DNA of 64,000 nt from Kangiella aquimarina DSM 16071 (GTDB taxonomy: Bacteria > Pseudomonadota > Gammaproteobacteria > Enterobacterales > Kangiellaceae). The stretch spans positions 668,985 through 732,984 of the forward strand of contig NZ_KB893651.1 of assembly GCF_000374105.1 (NCBI RefSeq). Reading direction: 5' to 3'. The notes below the pieces were generated by a model. The model did no database searches, was not told the origin of the DNA, and saw only the letters and a list, made by a program, of their open reading frames with translations. Below, piece after piece: positions 41,364 through 50,176 of this stretch. A program made the translations under genes and the position numbers. Positions within the stretch are counted from its first letter, which is position 1. Each line of letters starts with the position of its first letter.

Positions 41364-41376
41364 ATTCTATCCAGCT

Positions 41377-42729
41377 TTATGAATTTACAGATGCAAACAA
41401 GTCATGCTGATCAGCTGCTTCGATAGTAACCTCAACAAACTGTCCTTCTGTCAGCTCTTCAAAGCCTTCATCAATGATGACTTTGCCATCGATCTCTGGA
41501 GCATCGGCACTCGAGCGCGCTAAAGCACAGTCTTCGTAAAGCTCATCGACCAGAACTGTCATCACTTTACCAATCTTTTGCTGAAGCTTCTTAGAACTGA
41601 TAGCTTCCTGAACAGCCATAAAGCGAGCCAGACGTTCTTCTTTGACCTCTTCAGGAATTGGGTCGGGCAATTCGTTAGCTGTTGCGCCTTCTACCGGCGA
41701 GTATTTAAAGCAGCCAACGCGATCCAGCTGTGCAACTTCAAGGAAGTCTAATAACTCCTGAAACTCCTCTTCAGTTTCACCGGGGAAACCCACGATAAAT
41801 GTGCTTCGAATGGTAATCTCAGGACAAATATCACGCCATTTCTGAATTCTCTCTAAAACATTATTAATGTCGCCAGGTCGTTTCATTAGTTTAAGAATTC
41901 TTGGACTGGCGTGCTGGAAAGGAATGTCCAGATAGGGCAGTATTTTGCCTTCTGCCATCAATGGGATAATGTCATCAACATGCGGATATGGATAAACATA
42001 ATGCAGACGCACCCAGACATTTTCCAGTTGACCTAATGCTTCACACATTTCTTTCATGCGGGTTTTAACCGGCTGACCCTGCCAGAAGTCTAAGGCATAT
42101 TTTTTATCAACACCGTAAGCACTGGTATCCTGAGAAACGACTAGTAATTCTTTTACCCCAGCTTTGACCAGGCGTTCTGCTTCATCCAGAACCTGGCCTA
42201 CTGGTCGACTATCCAGTTTTCCACGCATTGAAGGGATAATACAGAAACTGCACTTATGGTTGCAGCCTTCGGAAATCTTCAAATAGGCATAATGACGTGG
42301 CGTTAATTTAATACCTTGTGGTGGCACTAGATCAATAAAAGGGTCATGCTCAGCCTTTGGTGGCAGGTGTTCGTGTACTGCGGTTAAAACTTGTTCATAT
42401 TGCGCTGGGCCACTAACACTCAGTACACCTGGGTGGATTTCACGAATGTCATTCTCTTGAGCACCAAGACACCCAGTTACAATCACTTTGCCATTTTCAT
42501 TGAGTGCTTCACCAATTGCTTCTAGTGATTCCTGTTTGGCAGCATCAATAAAGCCACAGGTGTTCACTACAACAATATCCGCATCCTCATAGGTTGGCAC
42601 AATGTCATAACCCTCGGTTCTGAGCTGGGTTAGGATTCGCTCTGAGTCAACCAATGCCTTAGGGCAGCCCAAGCTAATAAAGCCGACTTTATTGGTGATG
42701 ATTGATTTGTTAGAAGGAGTTGTTGCCAT
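41377..42729 (-). CDS. rimO: Ribosomal protein S12 methylthiotransferase
   Basis: A 450-residue radical-SAM enzyme adding a methylthio group to Asp88 of ribosomal protein S12. An N-terminal UPF0004 domain ([19 protein letters not shown]) holds three cluster-binding Cys, the radical-SAM motif is [11 protein letters not shown], and a C-terminal TRAM domain follows. The [11 protein letters not shown] text separates RimO from the tRNA enzyme MiaB. Monocistronic. Confidence 0.96.
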   Translation of the reverse strand: MATTPSNKSIITNKVGFISLGCPKALVDSERILTQLRTEGYDIVPTYEDADIVVVNTCGFIDAAKQESLEAIGEALNENGKVIVTGCLGAQENDIREIHPGVLSVSGPAQYEQVLTAVHEHLPPKAEHDPFIDLVPPQGIKLTPRHYAYLKISEGCNHKCSFCIIPSMRGKLDSRPVGQVLDEAERLVKAGVKELLVVSQDTSAYGVDKKYALDFWQGQPVKTRMKEMCEALGQLENVWVRLHYVYPYPHVDDIIPLMAEGKILPYLDIPFQHASPRILKLMKRPGDINNVLERIQKWRDICPEITIRSTFIVGFPGETEEEFQELLDFLEVAQLDRVGCFKYSPVEGATANELPDPIPEEVKEERLARFMAVQEAISSKKLQQKIGKVMTVLVDELYEDCALARSSADAPEIDGKVIIDEGFEELTEGQFVEVTIEAADQHDLFASVNS

Positions 42730-42810
42730 AAGTTACAAGGTGCTCTGGAGTGCCTGAAAAAGGGTGCATATTCTATATCACCCCAGAACACTTGTACAAA
42801 TTTTCTGCTA

Positions 42811-44208
42811 TCACTTAACCCTAGAGTTGCCTGAGTCTATAAGATTTACGACTTCTTGAATGGCTAAGGCATGAGACTGGATGGGGTTATCAAGGTCAAA
42901 TACCTCAATGGGAAATTCGGGGTCAATGCCATGACCTTCATATACAGTTCCTTCTGGAGAAGCAAAGATTTCATTGGATAGCTCTAGATACCAGCCATTC
43001 GGCAGAGGTTTGGCTAAAGGGGTGGAGAAGGAGCCTCGAGTAGTTTGGCCAACATGAGTCACGTTAGGTAAGTTTCTAAGAGTCATGGTTGCTATCTCAC
43101 CCCCAGAGACGGTGACATCACTGGTCATCAGATAAACCGGGCCGGTAAACCGAGTGGTAATAGCTGGTTTTATGGTGTAAGTAATTGTAGGGGGTGAGTT
43201 CCAGTCAGTCCTGACGCTATAAGCCTCAAATGGCTCATTTGTAAAGTGAGCCGCTATTCCTCGGGCTACCTGATCAAAACCACCTCGATTATTAGACAAG
43301 TCAATGATGACGGCCTCATAGCCTTTGAAAGACTTTATGGCTTCGCTAAGATAATGGTCGAGTAGTCGCATTTCTTCTTTAGCCCACTCAACACTTCCAA
43401 ACTCAAACTCTTCCGTAAAACCACCCATGGTAAATATCTGTATATAGCCAATTCTATTATCTATTGAGCCAATCACCATTCGTTCATTGGCGGTGTGAAC
43501 TGATCCATCATCTAAAATATCTTCCTGTAACTGATTGATTAGTCCAATCAGCCACTTCTGTTCACCAATACTATTTTGTATTGCTGGAAGGGTGTGCTTG
43601 AAGCCCGTCTGATAGCGGTGTTTTTCTCCCTCAATGTTGGCAATCAGTTTGGTGTGCGAGTCAGAAAGAGGTTCAATCATACTTGAAAGCAGAGTAAACA
43701 ATTCTTGTTCCGTAGTAATTTTGGCCAATCCATTTCGTTTACTATCACTTAACTCTTCCCAATTGACTTCTCTTTGTTCAAAAAAAGCATAGTGGTGTGC
43801 AAATATGTCTACGAAAACCTCAAAGGTATCTTTAAAGCTGCTGCCAATTGCCTCCTCACATTGCTTTGGCATACTGTCTAGCTTTGAGAAAAGTGTATGC
43901 CCATCGCCTGGGAAATACTCAAATTTGGCTGTTTTACCATCCAGCTGCTCAAAGTAGCGATATTCAACACTACTCATGGCTGTTTGACCTTCCTGCTTAC
44001 TGGGATAGCAGTAGTTTGAGGTTATCTGCCATCTCTCCAGGCCTGATGAATCTACCTTAAGTAACCAACCATAGTCCGAGTTAAGCCAGATGCCATTTGC
44101 CTTTTGGTAAGTTCCCTCATTGAGCTGGATTGCTTCGGCAGAACTTTTTGCAGAAAAGATGAATAGTGCAGCTATGGATACTAATAGCCTTATAAGATGA
44201 ATTATCAT
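42811..44208 (-). CDS. Exported S41-family peptidase
   Basis: A 465-residue protein with a signal peptide ending near SSAEA. The C-terminal half has the S41 tail-specific protease fold: AVIIDLSNNRGGFDQVARGIAAHF, then YLMTSDVTVSGGEIATMTLRNLP with the nucleophilic Ser, then GQTTRGSFSTPL. No PDZ domain is evident. It is the third gene of ppnN-tetR-S41, but a good operator lies just in front of it, so the TetR protein probably controls it. Substrate unknown. Confidence 0.82.
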   Translation of the reverse strand: MIIHLIRLLVSIAALFIFSAKSSAEAIQLNEGTYQKANGIWLNSDYGWLLKVDSSGLERWQITSNYCYPSKQEGQTAMSSVEYRYFEQLDGKTAKFEYFPGDGHTLFSKLDSMPKQCEEAIGSSFKDTFEVFVDIFAHHYAFFEQREVNWEELSDSKRNGLAKITTEQELFTLLSSMIEPLSDSHTKLIANIEGEKHRYQTGFKHTLPAIQNSIGEQKWLIGLINQLQEDILDDGSVHTANERMVIGSIDNRIGYIQIFTMGGFTEEFEFGSVEWAKEEMRLLDHYLSEAIKSFKGYEAVIIDLSNNRGGFDQVARGIAAHFTNEPFEAYSVRTDWNSPPTITYTIKPAITTRFTGPVYLMTSDVTVSGGEIATMTLRNLPNVTHVGQTTRGSFSTPLAKPLPNGWYLELSNEIFASPEGTVYEGHGIDPEFPIEVFDLDNPIQSHALAIQEVVNLIDSGNSRVK

Positions 44209-44222
44209 GGTTTAATTTAAAA

Positions 44223-44238
44223 TGTGACCGTGGTCATA
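44223..44238 (-). promoter_or_regulatory. Probable TetR-family operator
   Basis: TGACC GT GGTCA (44225-44236) with AT-rich extensions that also pair (ATGTGACC / GGTCATAT, 7 of 8). It lies 17 bases before the S41 gene and downstream of the tetR gene. Confidence 0.55.
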
Positions 44239-44270
44239 TTTTAAGGTTTTTAAACAGACTGTCAAATGAA

Positions 44271-44843
44271 TTAACCTTCAGCGAGAGACAATAGTATGGA
44301 CAACTTATGCTCTATAAGTGTCATAGCATCATCAGATTGCCCCCTGCGGTTGGCTTCAATAATGGTGCCTGTCATGAGAGTTACGATTAATTCTGCGAGA
44401 ATTTTCGCTTTAGCACTTTGGTTTATGGAGGTCTGCTTTATGAAATATTCAATCTTGGACTGTATAGTCTGATCAACCCGCTGCTCGACCTGTTGAATCG
44501 ACACGCTTTGTCCGGCGTAGGCATTTTTTGCCTGCCATAGATTGGGTTGTTTCTGTGCCGCTTCAAGGATGTTTTTGGCTAGAAAAAGTATTTTGTTTTG
44601 CAGTGAAGTGTCATCCGGGATGGGTTGCTCAATGGCTTTGGACATATTTTCTTCAAACCATTGCGCGATGATATCCGGTTTGTTAGGAAAGTAGTTAAAA
44701 AAGGTTCCTTTGGCGATTCCAGACTCTTTAACGATTTGGGCCACCGATACCTTATCAAAACCATGCTCCTCAAACAGTGAAAGAGCTGTTTGATAGATTG
44801 TCTGATAACTTTTTTGTTTTTTCTTTTCTCTGAGTGTTGTCAT
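44271..44843 (-). CDS. TetR/AcrR-family regulator
   Basis: A 190-residue protein. N-terminal helix-turn-helix (VSVAQIVKESGIAKGTFFNYFPNKPDIIAQWFEE) and a ligand-binding helical C-terminus without recognisable specificity. The neighbouring palindrome in front of the S41 peptidase gene is its likely target. It follows ppnN after 12 bases and is probably co-transcribed with it. Confidence 0.88.
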   Translation of the reverse strand: MTTLREKKKQKSYQTIYQTALSLFEEHGFDKVSVAQIVKESGIAKGTFFNYFPNKPDIIAQWFEENMSKAIEQPIPDDTSLQNKILFLAKNILEAAQKQPNLWQAKNAYAGQSVSIQQVEQRVDQTIQSKIEYFIKQTSINQSAKAKILAELIVTLMTGTIIEANRRGQSDDAMTLIEHKLSILLSLAEG

Positions 44844-44855
44844 AGTGAGATGATG

Positions 44856-46244
44856 TTACCGAAGTTGATAGCAGGGTACATAACCTTTGTAGTCGAGCTT
44901 CATCCGTTTCTGTTCAACAAACGCTTTTAGCAGTCCATCCAATTCATCCATGATGTCTGGATTGCCGTCTAACTGGTAGGGTCCATGCTTGTTAACTTCA
45001 GCAATCCCTTTTTCTTTAACATTACCGGCAACGATACCTGAGAAGGCTTTGCGTAAATTAGCAGCCAGTAAATGTAAGGGTTGTTCTGGATGAAGATTAA
45101 GGCTAGCCATATTCTGATGGGTTGGATCAAAACTTTCCTGAAAGTCCCAGTCTATATGTAGCTGCCAGTTAAAGTGATAGGCGTCCTGAACCTTTTTACG
45201 GTATTCGCGAACTTCGGTAACACCTGATTGGACACGCTTTGCAACTTTGACTGGGTCATCAATGATAATCTGGTATTTGGATTGCGCCTCTGGGCCAAGG
45301 GTTTTGCCGATAAACTGATCAATGCGCTTAAAGTAATCCGCTGACTCTGTTGGGCCGGTAAAAATTAGTGGAAAAGGAATATTTTGGTTTTGTGGATGAA
45401 GGAGAATCCCGAGGATATAGAGGATTTCTTCTGCAGTACCAACACCCCCGGGGAAAACGACAAAGCTATGTCCCATGCGGACAAAGGTTTCCAGGCGTTT
45501 CTCGATATCTGGCATGATAATCAGCTCATTAACGATAGGATTAGGAGATTCTGCTGCGATGATTCCGGGCTCTGTAATGCCAATGTAACGGCCCTTAGTA
45601 ATGCGTTGCTTGGAGTGGCCGACCAAGGCTCCCTTCATTGGCCCCTTCATCGCACCAATGCCACAACCAGTAATAATGTCATGACCTCTAAGTCCAAGCC
45701 TGTAACCAACTTCTTTGGTGTACTCATACTCATGGTGTGGAATTGCATGACCGCCCCAGCAGACGACCATATTGGGATCGACTCCAGGTTTTAGAGCTTT
45801 GGCATTGCGCAAAATATGAAAAATAGCATTAGTACAGCCGGAACTGGAATTGAAGTCGATTCGAGAGTTTGTTTCAAGTTCCTGCTTTAAAAAAACCACA
45901 TCGCGCAACACACTAAAGACCTGTTCCTTTAAACCCTGAATCATAACGCCATCAACGAATGCTCCTGAAGGGGCATTTTTGATTTTTAGTTTTACACCCT
46001 TGTTAAGCTGCATGACTTCAATATTGAAATGGTCAAATTGTTGTTGGATAAAACTAATGTCGTCGGTGATGTTGGTGCTATTTAATACGGCAAGAGTACA
46101 TTTTTTTAATAACTCATAATCGTTTCCAGTGGTATGTGCACTGAGGCGCTGAATTTCATCATTGGTCAACAGTTCAAGACCAGATTCAGCGGTGATTTCT
46201 GTATCGATATATTGCGAGTGGACAGCCTGGGTCATATTATTCAT
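44856..46244 (-). CDS. ppnN: Nucleotide 5'-monophosphate nucleosidase PpnN
   Basis: A 462-residue LOG-superfamily enzyme (YgdH). It hydrolyses purine and pyrimidine monophosphates to base and ribose 5-phosphate and in E. coli is stimulated by (p)ppGpp. MVVCWGGHAIPHHEYEY, GCGIGAMKGPMKGA, IMPDIEKRLETFVRMGHSFVVFPGGVGTAEEILY and the C-terminal AFSGIVAGNVKEKGI closely follow the E. coli protein. I prefer the ATG at 46244 over the adjacent GTG; an ATG at 46235 is also possible. Confidence 0.93.
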   Translation of the reverse strand: MNNMTQAVHSQYIDTEITAESGLELLTNDEIQRLSAHTTGNDYELLKKCTLAVLNSTNITDDISFIQQQFDHFNIEVMQLNKGVKLKIKNAPSGAFVDGVMIQGLKEQVFSVLRDVVFLKQELETNSRIDFNSSSGCTNAIFHILRNAKALKPGVDPNMVVCWGGHAIPHHEYEYTKEVGYRLGLRGHDIITGCGIGAMKGPMKGALVGHSKQRITKGRYIGITEPGIIAAESPNPIVNELIIMPDIEKRLETFVRMGHSFVVFPGGVGTAEEILYILGILLHPQNQNIPFPLIFTGPTESADYFKRIDQFIGKTLGPEAQSKYQIIIDDPVKVAKRVQSGVTEVREYRKKVQDAYHFNWQLHIDWDFQESFDPTHQNMASLNLHPEQPLHLLAANLRKAFSGIVAGNVKEKGIAEVNKHGPYQLDGNPDIMDELDGLLKAFVEQKRMKLDYKGYVPCYQLR

Positions 46245-46338
46245 CACTACCTATTTTGGTGGTCTTTAAGTTGTATAGTTGTAAATTTCTAATGAGTTAT
46301 CAGCATACAATAACTATTGCTTAGATAGAAATGAGAAT

Positions 46339-46890
46339 TTAACTTTCCCAGGAATCACATTTAGTATTTAAGTTAGCACTATCGTGATTGATGGTGACTC
46401 GTCCCGTTTTACTTATGGTGACAGCTCTGTGAAGATTAGGATAAGTTTTATGACATAGATACAGGGTGCCATTTTGATGGTTGGTAAATCCATAAGGAGT
46501 AAGTTCCAGGTAAGGTTTTCTCTGAAAGGCACTCCATTTGACCAGCTGATAACTTTCTTCTAACTGTTGGAAATGTAAAACTTCTTTTGCGACGGCGTCT
46601 TCATTTTTCATTACCATGACTTGTGACCAGTCAGATATGCAATCTAATTTTTCATTTAGATTTTGCTTTACTTCTGCTTTTGTCCCACAAATGAGTATGC
46701 TTTGTTTCTTCGAAATAGCCTGGTTTCTTGCAGTTTCAATCGTGCTTTTTAGCTTTAGTAAATCGGCACTGACTTTTTGTTTTGCGATGAACTCTTGCAA
46801 ATGCGGTAGTGCGATTAGCGATAAAATTGTAGCCAGTCCCAAAGTAACAACGAGTTCAATTAGTGTTAATCCTTTAACTCTTTTTGTCAT
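46339..46890 (-). CDS. fimT: Type IV pilus minor pilin (FimT/GspH family)
   Basis: A 183-residue prepilin with the short basic leader MTKRVKG cut before LTLIELVVTLGLATILSLIALP. The Glu at position +5 is present, while position +1 is Leu rather than the usual Phe. The globular part carries two Cys pairs. Minor pilins prime pilus assembly. The position directly after pilS-pilR matches the Pseudomonas-type order pilS-pilR-fimT, which supports the name. Confidence 0.8.
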   Translation of the reverse strand: MTKRVKGLTLIELVVTLGLATILSLIALPHLQEFIAKQKVSADLLKLKSTIETARNQAISKKQSILICGTKAEVKQNLNEKLDCISDWSQVMVMKNEDAVAKEVLHFQQLEESYQLVKWSAFQRKPYLELTPYGFTNHQNGTLYLCHKTYPNLHRAVTISKTGRVTINHDSANLNTKCDSWES

Positions 46891-47026
46891 CCATTAGCTC
46901 CATTAACAGTTCAGCGTGAAATGCTAATAGAGCTGGCTTTTATAGAGTAGCCAATATTACTGATAGTGGTGTGCGATTTATCTTAAAAGGGTGTCTTACA
47001 AGATTGCTATTGAATAACTTGAGTTG

Positions 47027-48355
47027 CTATTCAATACCGAGTTTTTTCATCTTATAACGAATCGTTCTAAAAGTTATGCCTAATAGCTTGGCAGCTTCAG
47101 TTCTATTCCAGCGGGTTTCATTGAGGGCTTTTTCTATTTCAGCCTTTTCAATTTTTTCGATAAATTGATCAAGAGGAAGGTCACCGCGACTAAAACCTGA
47201 CTTCACCTGTTCCTGACGTGGCTTAGTTGATTCTATTTCATCACCTTGAGCCATAATAAGATCTGACGCTTCTATGGTATCTGATTCAGAGAGAGCACAG
47301 GCTTTTTCCAGTATATTTTCAAGTTCTCTGTAGTTAAATGGAAACTCATAGTTTTTCAGGACGTCTCTGGCAACAGCGCTGATTTTTTTGCCATCTGATA
47401 ACTCTTCCAGATAACTATCAATCAATGTATCTAAATCAGATAGTCTTTGAGTGATTGACGGGATTTTTAGCTGTATCACATTTAACCTAAAGAAGAGGTC
47501 GTCCCTCAATTGGTTAGTATGAACGTAATCAATTAATGGCTTTTCAGTGCATATTATAATGCGAATATCCATTGGCTTATCAGAGTGCTCAGATTCGATG
47601 GGAAACTTCTTCTGCTCGATTGCATGCAGTAACTTTTTCTGAGTTATAATTGAAAGGTGTTGGATGTTGCTTAAAATTAAAGTGCTGTTGTTAGCCTGAA
47701 ACAGCAGGCAATCATGCTGTTCATCTTTATTAAAGAGTAAGTGCTCAAGTTCTTCCTGATCTTCACTGGAGCAGTCCAAAAAGACTTCTGCCAGATCGGA
47801 GCGTGAGCTTTGCTCATGAAGGATCTGAGCCAGTCGCTCTTTTTCTGTTCCTTTTTCACCTTCAATAACAATCGGAGCTTGCGAGCCCCTAATCTTGACC
47901 ATCTTTTCTCTTAATTTGTTTATGGCTTCGCTTCTGCCAGCAAGAAATGTGAAAGGAGCCTGAGGCTCAACCTGCTTTCCATCAACGTATTTAAATGCGT
48001 GCTTTAATAACTGGCGAAGGTGAGATAAGTCAATTGGTTTTGCCAGGAAATCAAAGGCTCCGAGTTTCATTGCTTCGATTGCGTTATCGGTACTTCCAAA
48101 AGCAGTAATTACGGCAATTGGCATGTGAGGATATTGCTTTCGAACATATTTAACAAAGTCGAGACCGTTTCCATCCGGTAACTTTAGATCGGTAAGACAA
48201 AAGTGGAATTGTTCTTCAGAAAGTTGTTTTTTAGCATCAGTCAAATCTTTACTGCTTGAAACATCAAGCCCCATTTGGATTAATGTCATTGTCAGCAGGT
48301 GTCTGATATCTGCTTCATCGTCAATGACTAGAACTTTGGGTTTATTTTGATTCAT
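47027..48355 (-). CDS. pilR: PilR-like response regulator with degenerate sigma54-activator domain
   Basis: A 442-residue protein. Receiver domain (1-125) has acidic Asp12/Asp13, phospho-acceptor Asp56 in LTDLKLPDG and Lys106. The AAA+ domain (about 138-365) is degraded: Walker A reads GEKGTEKE (166-173; GESGTGKE expected), the GAFTGA loop that contacts sigma54 is absent, and Walker B reads TLILSNI (225-231) where TLFLDE is expected. The Fis-type helix-turn-helix (about 400-442, NRTEAAKLLGITFRTIRYKMKKLG) is intact. It can probably be phosphorylated and bind DNA but not activate sigma54 by ATP hydrolysis. Paired with pilS. Confidence 0.88.
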   Translation of the reverse strand: MNQNKPKVLVIDDEADIRHLLTMTLIQMGLDVSSSKDLTDAKKQLSEEQFHFCLTDLKLPDGNGLDFVKYVRKQYPHMPIAVITAFGSTDNAIEAMKLGAFDFLAKPIDLSHLRQLLKHAFKYVDGKQVEPQAPFTFLAGRSEAINKLREKMVKIRGSQAPIVIEGEKGTEKERLAQILHEQSSRSDLAEVFLDCSSEDQEELEHLLFNKDEQHDCLLFQANNSTLILSNIQHLSIITQKKLLHAIEQKKFPIESEHSDKPMDIRIIICTEKPLIDYVHTNQLRDDLFFRLNVIQLKIPSITQRLSDLDTLIDSYLEELSDGKKISAVARDVLKNYEFPFNYRELENILEKACALSESDTIEASDLIMAQGDEIESTKPRQEQVKSGFSRGDLPLDQFIEKIEKAEIEKALNETRWNRTEAAKLLGITFRTIRYKMKKLGIE

Positions 48356-48377
48356 GGTCTGATTCTTTTTTGGAAAA

Positions 48378-50039
48378 TTAACGTCGTCTGTCTTCTTTCG
48401 GCGTTGTACTTTCTAGATTAATAGCATCTTCAGATTCAATGTCTGCAAGTTGCTCTGCAAGTTCTGCATCAATCATAAAGCTACTGGTATCAAAGCTTAT
48501 TCTAAAACAGGCTCCACCAAAAGCTACTGGTATGCAATCCAGTCTCGCCTGATTGGCCTCACAAAGTTCCTTTGATATATAAAGTCCTAGTCCGGTACCG
48601 CTATGATGGGTTGTATAAAAAGGCTCAAATATTTTATCTTTTTCTTCCATTGAAACACCTACACCTTCATCTATAACGTCTAGAAATAGATCGCCGCTGA
48701 GGGGGTCACGCCCTGCGGCTAGATGGAGTTGGTATTGATTAGTATTTAGGTGGCTGTACTTTAGCGCATTATCAAAAAGGTTCGATAGAACCTGCTTCAA
48801 CTGCGACTGGTCAAATGCCACTTTCAGGCCTGGCTCAACGCCTTCTGTTGTGATGGTAGCCGTCTCCTGTAATCCTTGCTGGTATTCCTTAATAAAGCTG
48901 GGTAAAAATCTGTCCAGTACTAATATCTGACGCTCCGGAGGTTTGCGTTTCGATACTTTCTGGATGTTGTCGATAATTTCATTGATGCGTTTTGACTGTC
49001 GCTCAATAATTTCCATCAGTTGCTGTTCCTGTGGGTTTTCGCTGACGCTTTCCAAAAGCATTTGTATCGATTGGTTAATGGCGCTCAAAGGATTCCTGAT
49101 TTCATGGGCGATGCTAGCGGTCAATTGTCCTAATGAGGCCAGTTTTAACTGCTGTGCTTTCTTGATGACATCTGAGTAGTTATCCAGCAGGATTAAAGTC
49201 ATTTCATTGGTATTCAGCGGAATAAAGCGGGGTAGTAACTGGGGGCCAGTGCTGGTTGCACGAAATGGCAGTCCTTCGTGTGATGTGCGATTGGTTCTTT
49301 TTAGTTGATAATCTAGGTCATCTGTAATTGCAGCTAATGGTTTACCAATAGGGGTATCAGGCAACCCAAGCCCATACCATGCTGTTTGATTGATATGACG
49401 GATTCGATTTTGATCATCAACTACGATAATGCCTCGATTCATCTTCTCAATAATCTGGCTGTTCAACCGATGCATATGGGCAATTGAACGTTGTTGCTCA
49501 GCAGTTTCTTCTTCGTAATAGGTTAACCTTCTGGCCAGTATGTTACCCAATAGGGTGACCACTAAAATACCAGCAATTTGTAAACTGACTTCTGAGAAGA
49601 AAGTCTGATCAAACTCACCCTCACGAAAACGGTAGACCAGTACCAGGCCAACGCTTACCAGTATGCCGTATAACATACCCAGCCGGTTACGAACCAGTAG
49701 CAATGCAAAAATAGCAACCAGTGCCATGAGAACAATATATCCTGCGCTGTCTGACTGTCCGGCATAAGCGAGCAAACTTAACATCAGAATGTCAGTAAAA
49801 GGTTGGCTGTAGGCCTGGATATGGAACTGGTGTTCAACAAAGGAAAGAAAGAGGAGTAAGCTTGCCAGAATAACGTAGCTTATAGCAGCTGTGGTGTAGA
49901 CGTCCTGGTCATATAGTCCGCCTTGAGATTTAGCGATAAAAGGAAGCAGAAAAAGCAGCAGGGCAATAACCAGACGCGCCACCGAGTAGTAGCGTAAAAA
50001 CTGCCATCCGAAGTCTATTTTTTTATTGTTATCAAACAC
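48378..50039 (-). CDS. pilS: PilS-like sensor histidine kinase
   Basis: A 553-residue protein. Six hydrophobic helices (about 15-190), a PAS-like segment, then HisKA with the phospho-accepting His in TASIAHEIRNPLSAINQ, and HATPase with NLFDNALKYSH, DEGVGVS and GTGLGLYISKELCEAN. The kinase looks active. I prefer the GTG at 50039, which has AGGA six bases upstream, over a GTG at 50069. It precedes pilR by 22 bases and should phosphorylate it. Confidence 0.88.
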   Translation of the reverse strand: MFDNNKKIDFGWQFLRYYSVARLVIALLLFLLPFIAKSQGGLYDQDVYTTAAISYVILASLLLFLSFVEHQFHIQAYSQPFTDILMLSLLAYAGQSDSAGYIVLMALVAIFALLLVRNRLGMLYGILVSVGLVLVYRFREGEFDQTFFSEVSLQIAGILVVTLLGNILARRLTYYEEETAEQQRSIAHMHRLNSQIIEKMNRGIIVVDDQNRIRHINQTAWYGLGLPDTPIGKPLAAITDDLDYQLKRTNRTSHEGLPFRATSTGPQLLPRFIPLNTNEMTLILLDNYSDVIKKAQQLKLASLGQLTASIAHEIRNPLSAINQSIQMLLESVSENPQEQQLMEIIERQSKRINEIIDNIQKVSKRKPPERQILVLDRFLPSFIKEYQQGLQETATITTEGVEPGLKVAFDQSQLKQVLSNLFDNALKYSHLNTNQYQLHLAAGRDPLSGDLFLDVIDEGVGVSMEEKDKIFEPFYTTHHSGTGLGLYISKELCEANQARLDCIPVAFGGACFRISFDTSSFMIDAELAEQLADIESEDAINLESTTPKEDRRR

Positions 50040-50176
50040 TAAGCATCCTGAACTATCGATATGTGTCACTTAGGTTATGTTGAGTTTGTGATGATTTCAA
50101 GCATTGGCTGTATAACTCATTGAAAAAATTTGTAATTGCTGGAAAATATAGGGCAAATTATCAGTTGAGTTCGGCG

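Noticed and set aside
44856..46244. LOG-domain protein read as a cytokinin-type lysine decarboxylase
   Set aside because: The full length and the N- and C-terminal domains match PpnN/YgdH rather than the short LOG enzymes.
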